Shown here one piece after another: positions 36,704 to 47,432 of a DNA stretch of 64,000 nt; the stretch's first letter is position 1; every line of letters begins with the position of its first letter. Below the pieces are notes generated by a model, which was not told the origin of the DNA, searched no databases, and was given only the letters and a program-made list of their open reading frames with translations. A program made the translations under genes and the position numbers. Source of the stretch: Dactylellina haptotyla (lineage: Eukaryota > Ascomycota > Orbiliomycetes > Orbiliales > Orbiliaceae); contig CM062380.1 in the NCBI GenBank assembly GCA_031310005.1, positions 2,666,001 to 2,730,000 of the forward strand, in the 5' to 3' direction.

Positions 36704-37737
36704 GTGAAGAACAACCTTATGGATAAGGATATTCCTTAGTAGTAGAGACTGGCGGACCGATGAGAAATCCAAAATTTCGTTTTGTGCTTTTGCTGTTATT
36801 TAATTTGCAATCAATGCAATGACCTAACTAAAAAAACAAGAAGTATAACCTTCTAGTGGATTCTATATCTAATAGCGAAAATTAATAGAACAGAGAGCTA
36901 GACCTATTATTTATAGCAGAATATATGACACAGATAGAAAGCTTGCTATAACAGGCTTCAAGAGGCACAGTCGTGTCAACTAGGAATTCTTAGACGCTGG
37001 TAGAACCATCTTTCCTTGTTTCTATAAAACCAATTCCTGTATAATCATTCCTAGAGCATGTGCGAGGTATTGATCGTTCTTAAAAACACGGCGGTTCAAT
37101 ATTTCAGATATTCAGAACACGTTTTGCTAAATGCCAAGCTTACCTGAGATCTGGCTGAAACTTCGCTAAGATGTGATTTATAATTCGATGCATCGATGTG
37201 TTTCTCTTTCCCCTTAATTAATAGGAGAAGCATGTAGGTTTGAAATTATTATTTCCATCTTAATCAGTCGCGAGCCCTAGGCGTTAACTAGATGAGTATT
37301 AGAAGCACATTACTTGGGAAATTTGAGTTTTACCAAATTTTGCTATTGGCTTTACGAAATATAGAGTTCGGTGTTTCCGTACAGTTAACGTTTATAGTAC
37401 GGGGAGGGTTCGAATTTGTTTCGTGAGTTTGTGCTGCCAGTGGGCTTCTGCAGTGTTTTCTGGCCTCGATGGCTTTTGCTGATCTCCTCGCCAAAAAAAA
37501 AAAACGCGGAGCCTTTTGTAGAAAACCACACAACACGGACGTTTGTTCATATCGCTGAACACGAAATCTGCGTTTGATCGTTTGACATATTAGGTCACGA
37601 GACTGGGTTTCTGTTCGCGTTCGCGTTGGTCAGTTTGACGGGGTTGTCAACGCGCTTTCCGGTAATCCATCAAAGCATTTGAAATGTGGATCCTTCAACC
37701 TCTCGAATTCTTTGTCGGCAAGCATGAGCCTTCTTCC
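36704..37737. other. Gene-free interval
   Basis: About 1 kb of AT-rich sequence with no supported frame. A basic open frame on the minus strand at 37330-37536 lacks any domain. Confidence 0.5.
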
Positions 37738-38305
37738 ATGAATCCTGCGCGACAGTCTAGATCAGCCGATGCTCGAGCTTATATAGCTAGTGCAATATGT
37801 AAGCCTATTCTCCCGTTTCTAAAGAGAATGAGTCACTAACCCCTTATTACCGGTTGAAGTGGCTCAGACGGGTCGTGCCGTCGATGAGAAATCAATTACC
37901 AACACCTACCCTCAAAAGGCAGACTGGGAGGTTATCCTCGAGAATTCCGATGACAAATATCCGAAAGTAACTATCACACAGATTACCAGATTCGACCTCA
38001 CCAACTTGAAGGCTGCCATCGAATCAAAATCTGCCAGGTTCAGATGGAGAGGTGGAACCGACTCTAGTCCGTTGGTTAGAGTAGCAGCAGGACCTGCTGT
38101 GGGCGAACGCCTCATCGAGAACACAGAAGGGAGCCGGTATTCCTTGGAGCTTTCGGAGAATACCCTTCAGCAGATACCATACGTCCGGCGGTTAGGGGAG
38201 CGTGTGGAATACTTAGAGGAGCGTGTGGAATTCCTAGAAAATGAGAACAGAAAGCTAAAGGATTACTTGAGTGGTGTAAATCTCTCTACGTCTGGTTATT
38301 CCTAG
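37738..38305 (+). CDS. Small coiled-coil protein, orphan
   Basis: Exons 37738-37798 and 37860-38305 join in phase (donor GTAAGC, branch CTAAC, acceptor AAG) to 168 residues. I do not recognise the family. The last third is a clear coiled coil with leucines and valines in heptads (about residues 125-160): VRRLGERVEYLEERVEFLEN followed by ENRKLKDYL. The repeated RVEYLEE/RVEFLEN suggests a local duplication. The N-terminal part is mixed alpha/beta and acidic, with no signal peptide or membrane segment. It may act as a homodimer. The gene model is strengthened by the fact that neither exon makes sense alone but the splice gives a continuous frame with an ATG. Confidence 0.65.
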
Positions 38306-38715
38306 CAAACCTTCTCCGCAATTGCGGATACTAAATAGAATCACTCTAGTGCAGTAACGGTCGACTGTAACGAGTTCGACTAATCAATTCTATGTGAAAA
38401 TCCTTAGTTCGGGCGTTCAACGCCTGATTTATTGGTTAGATTGATTAGGGTTGATGTTTTTCATAATAAATTGCTGTTGCTTTCTTGCGACCATTGTTTG
38501 CGGCCGCTTCGTAACCACCTATAAGTGTTCTTTCTGAGATACCTATGAAGTTTTATAGCTACTCAAATAACTGGATCTATAGGGAAACATTTGGCTTGTA
38601 TCCTTTTCTGAGAGCTTTTGTATGTACATGAGAAGCCGTGATATCCAAGCACGTTTAAATTATATAAACTCGGGTGGGGGATTGTCTGGGCTATAAGCCC
38701 GGCTTTCGCTGGCTC

Positions 38716-39424
38716 CTAAGACTTGCTTCCAAGAGAGCTACTGTGATTGAATTGTTCCCAACCCAATGGTCCTTCACTTTGACGCCATTCAATTAAAGGA
38801 AAGTTCTCGCTATCAAACTGAGTAACATCCACAAACACATTGCCTTGATTATCAATTGTCTTAATCAGCATTTTGTCACCATTCCTGTAGTTTCCCTCAG
38901 TGATGAGCTTCAGGACGTCACCAATACACCCGATCTCGGTGCTATCGATGCGTATAAGGCATGGGCACATTCCCCAACCTTTCTCATCAGCCGGCGAGCT
39001 ATTGGGCCGTTAGCATACAATCTGTCATTTCTAACATGTGAACTATTTCATTGGGAGTGTGGATTTACCCAGGTTGAATACTGTCAATGAAACACCCATC
39101 ATCTTTCACAAATTTTTCGAGCTGGGGGGAAAAGGCAATACTAGCAGCGGCATAATGAAGAGGAACGAGATTGAAGCCGCCGAACTCTAAAATTCGAGTC
39201 ATATATGTTGGATGTCGCTTTTCCAGTTTTGTTACCAAATCTACTACGGCCCCATCCCTAAGGATTCCCAATTGTACGGCTGATTCGGTGCTTAAGAAAC
39301 CGCTTAACCTCGTTGCTGAAGCTAGATTATTGTTAACGGTTAAGATTATAAATTGCTGTTGTCCTCTTGCGACCCATAACCACACATAGCTGTGCTTTCT
39401 TGTATCTTTCCCGGTTTTATCCAT
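38716..39424 (-). CDS. Ankyrin-like protein, hypothetical
   Basis: Exons 39069-39424 and 38716-38998 join in phase 2 to 212 residues. The N-terminal half has ankyrin-like helices (for example ESAVQLGILRDGAVVDLVTK, then ILEFGGFNLVPLHYAAASIA, then DGCFIDSIQPG), where PLHYAA is the usual ankyrin signature. The C-terminal half (LIKTIDNQGNVFVDVTQF) is beta-rich and unrecognised. The protein is short, starts directly in the repeat region and may have lost an N-terminus. The upstream ATG at 39424 is the first in frame after a stop. No function is assigned. Confidence 0.5.
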
Positions 39425-39762
39425 AACTTATGAGCGATTCAGCACAGATAAAAAAAATTGTGTTAGCGCAATAAACCAACTATTGCTATCGGTTTTTATT
39501 TAAACAAAGAAGTGCCGCTCCAGTCGAGTACGATATCGGTTTATTTAACTTGCCCTAGTTTCCCTCTACGATATTCAGGTGCTAAGGAACTTATAGATGG
39601 AGTTCTCTATTTTGGGTCATGTGTATTTATTTGGGTTTGTAGGAATGTATGAGAGGACTTTAACGGAAAAGTAGAAGAGGGTAGGCATTTATACAGTAAA
39701 CATGACGAAAGAAATAATCGCAGCGTTTTCGAACCCAATCGTATTTCGTGTGTCCAAGAGTG

Positions 39763-41944
39763 CTAAACGGAGTCTTTTTGTTTGCTCTTGTAGTTGCTAT
39801 AATAACTAGAGAGCTCGGTCCATAAGTCCGCATCACCAGCCATAGATCGGAACACTCTGCGCACTCGGTCGTATTCTGGATCCACCGGCCAAATTGTTTT
39901 CAAGAAATCCGTGCGCCTTTGGTATCTTTCCTTGAACCAATCCTGCAGTAAACTCGCGAACTCAGATGGGACATCTTTATAAATCCAGTCACCCCCGTAC
40001 AGATGGGACCGCTCCTTCGTAAAGAACGTGTGTTTGTAATCCATTATATTGTAACACCGGTTTCCTTCTCGTACTGAATTTGATTTCTTTAGAACTATCC
40101 AAGGTAGATCTCCAATTAAATAGTGTAGCAACACCAAGCACATCGATTCCATATCGTCACTGCGAGCCCGCCCTGAATGTATGAAAGCTTAGTCTCTATT
40201 CGGCCGTTTAGAATTGTCGGAGACACGTACTGATGCCAGAATGTCGACTCAATGAGGCATAACGAGGATTCCCCCCAAAACGAACGCCCTCCTCATAAGT
40301 ATAGTGGATACCATCTTCGCTACAATACCGCAGGCGGGCACCGTCAGACGTAGCGAGATGCACACCTTTCATATCAACTAGTATAGTGCCTCCTCTTATA
40401 TTACCGTATAATTCGCCGCCGGTGTGTATTTTCTCTAAATGGTCAATCTAGATGTGTTGTTAGCAAATGCTAGAGGGTAGGGTCTGGGAGTTACAAAGGT
40501 AGCCAACAAGTTGGAGTCCAATCAACCCAGTCAATTTTGCCGAAAACTGCCCACAAGATATGAATAGCCGCTTTAAAGTTGTTTTGCCGGTGTTGTTACT
40601 TTGTCCTGCCAATATTTGCTTGACCTCCAGTAATGATTCTTTAGCGCGCTTAGATACTGCTGGACACTGAACCTGTTTCTTGCACTCGCATGACTTGTTG
40701 TCGTATTCAACCTTCAAGCCCGCTCTTGTGAGGTTTCCCCCAACGTCAGAAGGTAAATCAGCAGCAGTGCTATGCTCTAGTACTATTTTTGGTCTGGCCT
40801 GCGAAAAGGCTATATGTGGATCGACTGCGGCCATAACTTTTATATTTACCTGGATGTAGCAAATATTTTTGAATTTATCGAATGCGGCCGGATCATCCAC
40901 CAAGAATCCATCATTCCAAGTCCATGGGTATTTACGGCGCATTGAATTTTGAGATGCACAACGATCAGAAAGAACCAGTGTTTGTACGGTGTTTGGGAGG
41001 TATTGGATTATCCTTTTGTAACCAAAACGATGTAATTCGCAATTTTGTAGTCGGACCTCTCGTAAAGGTTGTTCACTTAATGTAGGCCATAATTTCCTCC
41101 ACTGGTTAGTAAACTGCATCGACGAGATGTCGAGTGATGTGATTACTGAAGCGTTTGCGACGATTAGATTGCGAATACGCCCAAAGTGTTCAAATCTAAA
41201 ATCGCAATTGTCTCTCGGGTTCCATAGCCTGACGCCCTCGGCAGGAGGGAATAAATTGATATTGAGGGATTCGTCTTCAGCATCATGACTTTCCAGCTGA
41301 TAGAACCTGAGCAAACCAGCGAACCCCCTCTTCGTGCATTTATTATGGGATGTCCAACTCTTTCGTGTTATAAGGTAGTCAATTTCCATTCCAAGTTCAC
41401 CTAGGTAATAACACCACATAGGTTGTTCATAATCATAGGCATATTCGTCACGCAACTCCCGAAAAGGGGAAGTTCTGTGGATCCATTCGCAGAGGGGGTA
41501 TACTATGAAACGTATGGTGGCACTCCTAAGAGTGTGAGGTGATATCTCGTAATCGAGCTCGTTGCCCTTGAAATATGTGGTACAGTTCTGACAGGGACCC
41601 AATGCGTTGAGTGCTTGCGCTTGCGATTTGCCATTTATATCGTTGCCACGGAATGGAGGGTATTCTTTCAATTGTCTTTCTTCTTGCTCCTTGTATTTCC
41701 TGTCTTGTTTGTCGCAATATAGCTGTGCAATGCACCGTGACCCTACGTGTGTCCTTTGAATCGAAAAGGCTTTGAAGCTTCGACAGACAGCGCTCAATGC
41801 ATCCATTTTAGCAACCTTAAAGCTCCCCGTATTTGTAGGACATGGAGGCTTATATTGGATCCCATAGATAGGTTCTTCGCTAAAACGAGCCCTATCAATG
41901 AATAACCCGACATATCGGTAAAGATCTTTCGGGAGGGTATCCAT
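39763..41944 (-). CDS. F-box-like protein fused to a CK1-like pseudokinase
   Basis: Exons 40508-41944, 40231-40447 and 39763-40172 join in phase to 687 residues. The start (MDTLPKDLYRYVGLFI, then LSAVCRSFKAF) is F-box-like, and the middle looks like leucine-rich surface repeats (ITSLDISSMQF, LREVRLQNCELHRFG, VQTLVLSD). From about residue 425 the sequence follows casein kinase 1: SLLEVKQILAGQ, TLKRLFISCGQFSAKLTGLI, GLQLIDHLEKIH, NPRYASLSRHSGI, then SDDMESMCLVLLHYL and GDLPW. The catalytic positions are lost: where CK1 has HRDIKPDN this has YGNIRGGT, and DFG reads SDG. It is therefore probably an inactive scaffold that could present a bound protein to an SCF ligase. The alignment is by eye; the first donor (GTTGGC) is not canonical. 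Confidence 0.7.
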
Positions 41945-42994
41945 TCTAGAACGGCTAACGCAGAGTTACTTTCTTGGCCACAACGAGTATTCACAGGAAA
42001 CCAAACCCAAAGGAGACCGTACCTAGCTGAGTTATGTACTGGCTATCGTTTTATGATGGCTATTTTTTGTGGTGGGACGGGAATGGCTAAGCAATGGAAT
42101 AGCTTGTGGTATTGGTGGGGGTTAGTGGAGTGACTGTTGCGGGTGCTCGAGAATGCTATTGTGAGTTTAGGTTGTTTGAGGGTCTTATATATTCCTCAGA
42201 ATAACGTAAAAACCAGTCTCCTCATTTTTTCCTGCTTTTTCCGTTTCCATTTGTATCTCGACTGAGATAGGGACATATTCAGATCGGACCGTGCTCGAGA
42301 AATCAGCTTGCATTATATTGTGCATTTATATTCCCTCCGCGGCATATGCATGCAAGGTGCATGTTTTATGCATATCCACTTGACGCAAGAACGCAGATTA
42401 CCTCTCCGCGGCATATATGCACGTGGAATTCACCTTTATAAGATATCTTAATATTACATTCTTAGTAAGGCTAGAGCATTATCTTGAATTATTACTGGTA
42501 GTGGATTTCTTATGGGGATGATGAGATATACCCATTTAATTACTAATAATAAATCAAGCAATAAACTCTACATCTAGTTTCTATCACGATACCACCTAGA
42601 TCGCATGAAAATCTCGAATGCGTTCTGGGAAAGGGACATGCATGGTAAATATGTTAATAGTGAATTCTCTGCACAGTCTCTGTAGAAAATGCAACACGCC
42701 AAACTACACTTATGAAGCATCCTCCCGGATCTGCAGACCGCAGCGACCACCTTCACGCTACCCGTGGGAATTATGAAACCATCTGCGTTCGTTGCTTTAG
42801 CTAGCTCACACTCAGTGTGAAAGAAGCTCTGCCACTCGTTCAGTGATTCGAGCTAATAGGTTTATCTGAGATCTCCTAGTAAAATTTCGTCCATATAATC
42901 GTCGGTTTCCTTGTCGAGTTTGGAGCTTCAAATAAGGCAGGACTTAACCGCTCTAAATATTCCCACCGTGCTTGTGTGTCTCCATGAAGCCACC
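41945..42994. other. Upstream region of F-box/CK1 gene with duplicated module
   Basis: About 1 kb. The part at 42,325-42,440 is a duplicated promoter-like module listed separately. No gene is supported. Confidence 0.5.
42334..42440. repeat. CCGCGG/GCATATGC module, copy 1
   Basis: Contains two direct copies of CTCCGCGGCATAT about 62 bases apart, plus a GCATATGCATGC palindrome, and matches 46,262-46,365 over its whole length. It lies about 400-490 bases upstream of the F-box/CK1 gene start. CCGCGG is an everted pair of CGG triplets, the type of site bound by Zn2Cys6 proteins. Confidence 0.75.
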
Positions 42995-43855
42995 TTATTG
43001 AGCTGGAGATTCCGTGCTCACGAAACCTGAATTTCGCAGAAGAAGTTGCAACGAAGGGAGTCCTTCTTTACCCTTCTGAGTCCTTGTTAAGCCCTCTTGG
43101 TTTATTTGGAGCTCTTCGGGTTGATTACTTCTTGAATCATCACATAACAATTTCTTTCCTTCTTTTTCATTGGCCTGTTCTGGATGCTGACAACCTGTTA
43201 CAGCATCGCTATCGGATTCGTTGGTTCTAAATCCTTTTGAAAGACGCAAATGCCCACCCTTTGATTCTTGAGGTAGAGCTCGCGATTCTACGAGCTGGGG
43301 CGAGGTACGTGTTCGGTTGTGTGGTGTTGGTAGATGGATGGTAGACGAACCAAAGACTTGAGGTATCTGGGTACTAAAAAGCAGAGCCCACCATTGTGAC
43401 CTCATAGCGTCATCTGTAATCCAAATAAGATTCATATCGCTAGCGTCTTTAACACTCTTGCGAATTTGAGGATTCTTTATCAGATCGAAGTTCCAGATCT
43501 TTCGATTGCAGGTTGTTTCGAAACAGGTCCAGTTTATGTATGATGGCGGTGGGCGGGATCGGGAATCTAATATATGCACTCTGACATTTGGCATTTTCCC
43601 ACAACCCCCACAAGCAAAAACGGGCAGGCCAAACGCCAGCAAATGATTCAAGATATGCAATCTAATCAATTACTCGTTACTACGTACGGATATATTCGAT
43701 CTACTTTCGGTTAAAGGAAACACGCTGCAGTCTTGGACATACCTGTATGTGTTCGATGGAACTTCTGCGCCACAGCTACTCAACTCACATCTGACCAATC
43801 CCCAGCTATCTGAGGCTAATAGCGAAGACGGTACGTCAACTAATATGTAAAACAT
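42995..43855 (-). CDS. Divergent C2H2 zinc-finger family member E (degenerate)
   Basis: Exons 43743-43855 and 42995-43661 join at a phase-2 intron to 259 residues. The splice rebuilds finger 1, CELSSCGAEVPSNTYRLHILNH (C-4-C-11-H-3-H), with the split codon two residues before the first histidine, exactly as in the four other family members. The next two finger sites keep their cysteine pairs (ACGGCG and CFETTC) but have lost the histidines, so only one finger looks able to bind zinc. The remainder is Ser/Glu/Gln-rich and unrecognised. Its upstream region repeats that of member A. This is a decaying or diverging paralogue; expression would decide which. Confidence 0.6.
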
Positions 43856-44621
43856 TGTTCTGAAAGAGGATAGGCCGGCTAATAGAAAGATATTGCGATG
43901 TAAGTTTTTGGCGTGAGCTATTCAATGTCAGGTTCAGAGTCTTGCGCAGAATCCTAGAAATAGCTAAGAAGGTTATAAGGTGAGTAGAGAGTTCAATTTA
44001 TATAATCTGAACGCGGTTTATCGCTTCGCAAGTTCCCCGTTACTTTTCCCAATCTTCAGGGTATCGGAAGTAACTCTCGGTCAAGTTGGACCGGACCCCA
44101 CCATGCGCAGTTAATATGAGCGTGTGAAACATTTCGCGTTCAGAACCTGGTTCATCTCGCGCTCTGCGTTATATGCATATGCGCATAGCGTCACACAGTC
44201 ACAAAATATCGAGCAGTTATTGGTGTTCGAGGTTATTGCTTAGATATGTCGTACTTCAAACTGGGGCTCGCGGGATACATAGACAAAATCCCATTTCTAA
44301 ATCAAGATAGAGTGGATCATTTACAGAGGAATAATATATCTCAAGCTCGCGTCTAGCTTTTCAAATAGTTCCGCTTATCACCTGTTCATCCGCTATACTG
44401 CTCTTCTGGAGCTAGCTGATCTCCTTGTTCATTAGGTTGCTATATTTGTCACCGGCTCTGAAATTGGTGGTATCCAATAGTTATTCAGTATCTCGTCAGC
44501 AGCTACTCTGGGCTTCTTTGTCTTATATACGCGATCCTATGGAGCCTCCTGGAGCCACCACATAACAAATGTAGATAGTAGATGTCATCAATGTATGGAG
44601 ATGATAGATAGGCCAAGCTGA
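43856..44621. repeat. Array spacer between C2H2 members A and E
   Basis: Parts of this spacer recur elsewhere: 44,085-44,215 resembles 45,900-46,030, 48,640-48,720 and 57,985-58,110 (shared words CATTTCGCGTT, TCATCTCGCGCT), and 44,394-44,520 resembles 46,430-46,530. No gene is supported. Confidence 0.6.
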
Positions 44622-45698
44622 TTACAAGATTTCAATTTGCCTATCAAGAAATCGCTCACATTTTCTTCGGGATACAGGAATGTCGACATTTGTAGCTCCA
44701 GGCAAGTTATCCTTATCCTGCTTCACCAATTTCTCCCAAGCTTCATCTAACTTCGTCGTACCACAACGTAAAACACTTGCTGAAATATTGTTGTAATGAT
44801 GCTTCCGAAGATAGTGAGATTTTATGTCTTTCATCAATTTCGCGGATCGCGAGCAATCCACAGCAGGACACTGGAAATAAACGTTTTTTCCGTCTTGAGC
44901 AGTTGTTATTTTAGGTTTGTTTGCAAGGTGGCAATTAAACCAGTGTATTAATAACCCATCAATATGGCCGAAGCCAGTCTTGCACTCTGGGCACTTGAAA
45001 GCTGGGGTACCGGCTTTCAGAAGATGTTTATTTCTGTGCCTCCTAAGATGACACCGATATTAATAGATATACATTACTTTAAGATGATCCTGGCCGTATG
45101 ATTACCAGAATAATTTTTCATTTATAGTTTTTTGACAAGGCCTCAGCTCACAATTTATGGTTTGCTTCGCATTCGGTCGTTTTTGATAGATTCTAGATGA
45201 AGAGTGACTAGGTACTCCCGATTGAGCCGTCGCGGATAGAGCTAGCGACTGTGTTTTTGATAGTCGAGAAGGAAGTTGCTCTGCATCAATAGAGTTGGTT
45301 TCATGTAGTGTCGTTCCCGGCCTCCCCGGAGTAATGATTGCTTGGTGTTTCTGAGATGGTTCTAGAGGCGCAAAAGTGTGATCGAGATTATTTTTAGGAT
45401 ACAACTTAATGTAATAGTTATATACGATGAGCCGATGAACTTGAACATGGTGAATTTTGATTGCTGCTAGCTGATGGTGTTTGAATACGCAACCAACTTC
45501 AGGACATGTTGAAGAGAAACGTCGATTAACAACCTCGTAAGTTATCAAGCGTCTAGTTACCTCGTGGACATCAAAAACATGGAGGCTTCCATCATGTTCG
45601 CTGTGAAAAGTGATTCTACAAACGGTGCACCACCAATTACCCAGATAACCGGACGCTGGCGAATACTCGTTCGTATGTTCCTGATACCTGCTTGACAT
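44622..45698 (-). CDS. C2H2 zinc-finger family member A, five fingers
   Basis: Exons 45106-45698 and 44622-45042 join at a phase-2 intron to 337 residues; read separately the two frames look like unrelated short ORFs. Five fingers are seen: CTVCRITFHSEHDGSLHVFD (then VH; C-2-C-12-H-4-H), CPEVGC..HHVQVH (C-4-C), CELRPCQKTINEKLFWRHRN (then KH, split by the intron; C-4-C-11-H-3-H), CPECKTGFGHIDGLLIHWFN (then CH) and CPAVDC..HYLRKH. The order of types shows two tandem copies of a three-finger module, the first lacking its opening finger. The end (TKLDEAWEKLVKQDKDN) matches the KLDxxWExLL tail of members C and D. A nucleic-acid-binding role is likely but unproven. The start may hide an upstream exon. 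Confidence 0.7.
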
Positions 45699-46077
45699 GA
45701 TGGCGCTAAGATTTCAAATAATATAAAAGTAAGAGTGTATCAAAGAATAGAAGATTAAATGACTGTAAAGCTTTAATTGTTCTATTATAGAAGTTTGTGG
45801 TAGGAGCTAGGAGGCTGGGGTGTACTTCTCATATATATAAAATTTTTGTTCTAGGGTAATCATTTCTTTTGCTTTACCCTGCTCTTGGCTGATATAATTT
45901 TAAGTAGGGGGCCGGGCCGTGCCTTTTCCAACAAATGAAAATGTAAGACAATTTGCGTTAAATTCTAATTTAGTTTTATCTCGCGCTCCGCGACCCATCA
46001 ACATGAGTGTCAAAGCGTAGTTATGATAATTGAACTTGCAGGATTATTAGGCTTCAAAGATAGAAGAACATTTATTT

Positions 46078-46225
46078 TGCTTATTGGCGCCCGATGCTCG
46101 CAGACTTAGTTTCGTTTCACATCTTATAATATTGCGAGAGGGCGGAGCTCTGTAGGCAACGCCAAATCTTCGGTATCTAACTCCTCCAGTCTATCGAGAA
46201 GTTTTGCTAGTGAAGATGCATTTAC
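46078..46225 (-). pseudogene. Relic of a C2H2 family gene 3' end
   Basis: Matches the 3' end and tail of member D (58,509-58,660) over about 150 bases, including TATTGCG(A/G)GAGGG(C/T)GGAG and GTATCTAACTC. The fingers upstream of this point are gone. A shorter similar patch may exist near 46,536-46,570. Confidence 0.65.
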
Positions 46226-46261
46226 GGCATTTATAATGATGGGCCTCATTGTGCACTAATA

Positions 46262-46365
46262 TCCCCTCCGCGGCATATGCATGCGAAAAGTCAGTGCACA
46301 TTTTATGCTTACATGCTTGACGCACGAACGCAGATTTCCTCTCCGCGGCATGCATATGTACTTAA
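46262..46365. repeat. CCGCGG/GCATATGC module, copy 2
   Basis: Second copy of the 42,334-42,440 module, with both CTCCGCGGCAT words, their ~62-base spacing and the GCATATGCATGC palindrome kept. It lies about 560-670 bases upstream of member A. Confidence 0.75.
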
Positions 46366-46937
46366 CATTAAGATTGACGGGATATCTTGATGTTTCGTCT
46401 TTGCCAAACTATCCTTCTGGATGCAATTTATCTCTTCATTCACTAATGCTTCTAAATATGTTACTGGCCCTGAGATCGGAGGTATTGAACAATTATTCGG
46501 TATATTGTCGGCAGCTAAATTAGACTGGTGTCCTTTTCGCTGATTGGCACCCCACGCTGGCAGGTCTCGTTTTGATTTTTCCTCTTTTGTGCGGGTATAG
46601 ATTTCGAGCTTGACTTTGAGGTGTTACCGTTCAACCCGCGAAGAACTTCTAAGGTGAGAAGCCAAAGCACTCATATTTATAGGTAGAAAACACAGCGCCA
46701 GGTGCCGAGCCTGGTGATTATTATAAGAGTTCAAGATGGTATTAAAAATGACTATACGCACGAATATTCGCCCGAGGGACTCTATGTTAGATATGCGGAT
46801 AAAAGTACTATGTAGAGAGTCTGAGACAACTCCTCAAAAGTATAGGATGAGCTATATATAAATATGCCTATCGGCTCTGCTACTTTTAAGCCGTGCAAAA
46901 CCTCCAAAAAGTATCACATTCATGTACTGCCACGAAT

Positions 46938-47021
46938 TCAGGAGGAGCTGTCTTGGGGTAGGAGCTATATACTTTAAGTTCTTAAAGTCTATAACTCCTA
47001 CCCCAAGACAGCTCCTCCTGA
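46938..47021. repeat. Near-perfect 84-base hairpin 1
   Basis: Arms 46938-46977 and 46982-47021 are reverse complements over 40 positions with two mismatches and a four-base loop. The outer arm begins TCAGGAGGAGCTGTCTTGGG. An RNA from either strand would fold into a long duplex. Confidence 0.9.
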
Positions 47022-47043
47022 GCTTACAAGATTCTCAAGATTT

Positions 47044-47166
47044 ATTTGTCTCGTAAACCAGAGCTTGCCTTTAAATTAGAGAGCCAACCGGCACCAAATA
47101 GGATCATATTCGATCTCGCGGTTGGTTCTCCTAGTTTAAAGGCAAGTTCTGGTTTACGAGACAAAT
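47044..47166. repeat. Long hairpin 2
   Basis: Arms 47044-47090 and 47120-47166 pair over about 47 positions with four or five differences, around a ~29-base loop. The outer arm begins ATTTGTCTCGTAAACCAGAG. Most of the differences would be G:U pairs in a plus-strand RNA. It starts only 22 bases after hairpin 1 ends. Confidence 0.88.
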
Positions 47167-47432
47167 GAAAGAAATACGGTTTTGCAAGTTAAGGGCTACC
47201 CATGAGACATGCAGCTAGCTACGGAATGTCATTTCCTAAGAGAATCATTACTAACGGGTGAAAGATGCGATCATATGAATTATAAAGACTTACTACAGAA
47301 TTCAAGCCCAATCTAACTTTGATTGAACACAGATCACCGCGGTATTGCCCACAATCTCGTTTTCAGAATCGTTAGATAAAGGGCACTGTGGTAATAGATA
47401 GGAGTTTGATTTTCCATACTCACAGCAATAGG

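Larger units (their letters stand above)
45699..47432. other. Long spacer with family relic, shared module and two hairpins
   Basis: About 1.7 kb between members B and A. It contains a duplicated spacer (45,895-46,090), a relic of a zinc-finger gene 3' end, the second CCGCGG module, and two large hairpins, each listed separately. No intact gene is supported. Confidence 0.6.

Noticed and set aside
46936-47025. Hairpin 1 as a transcription terminator or CRISPR repeat
   Set aside because: Terminator hairpins of this kind are bacterial, the context is eukaryotic, and there is no spaced repeat series; no CRISPR array exists in the window.
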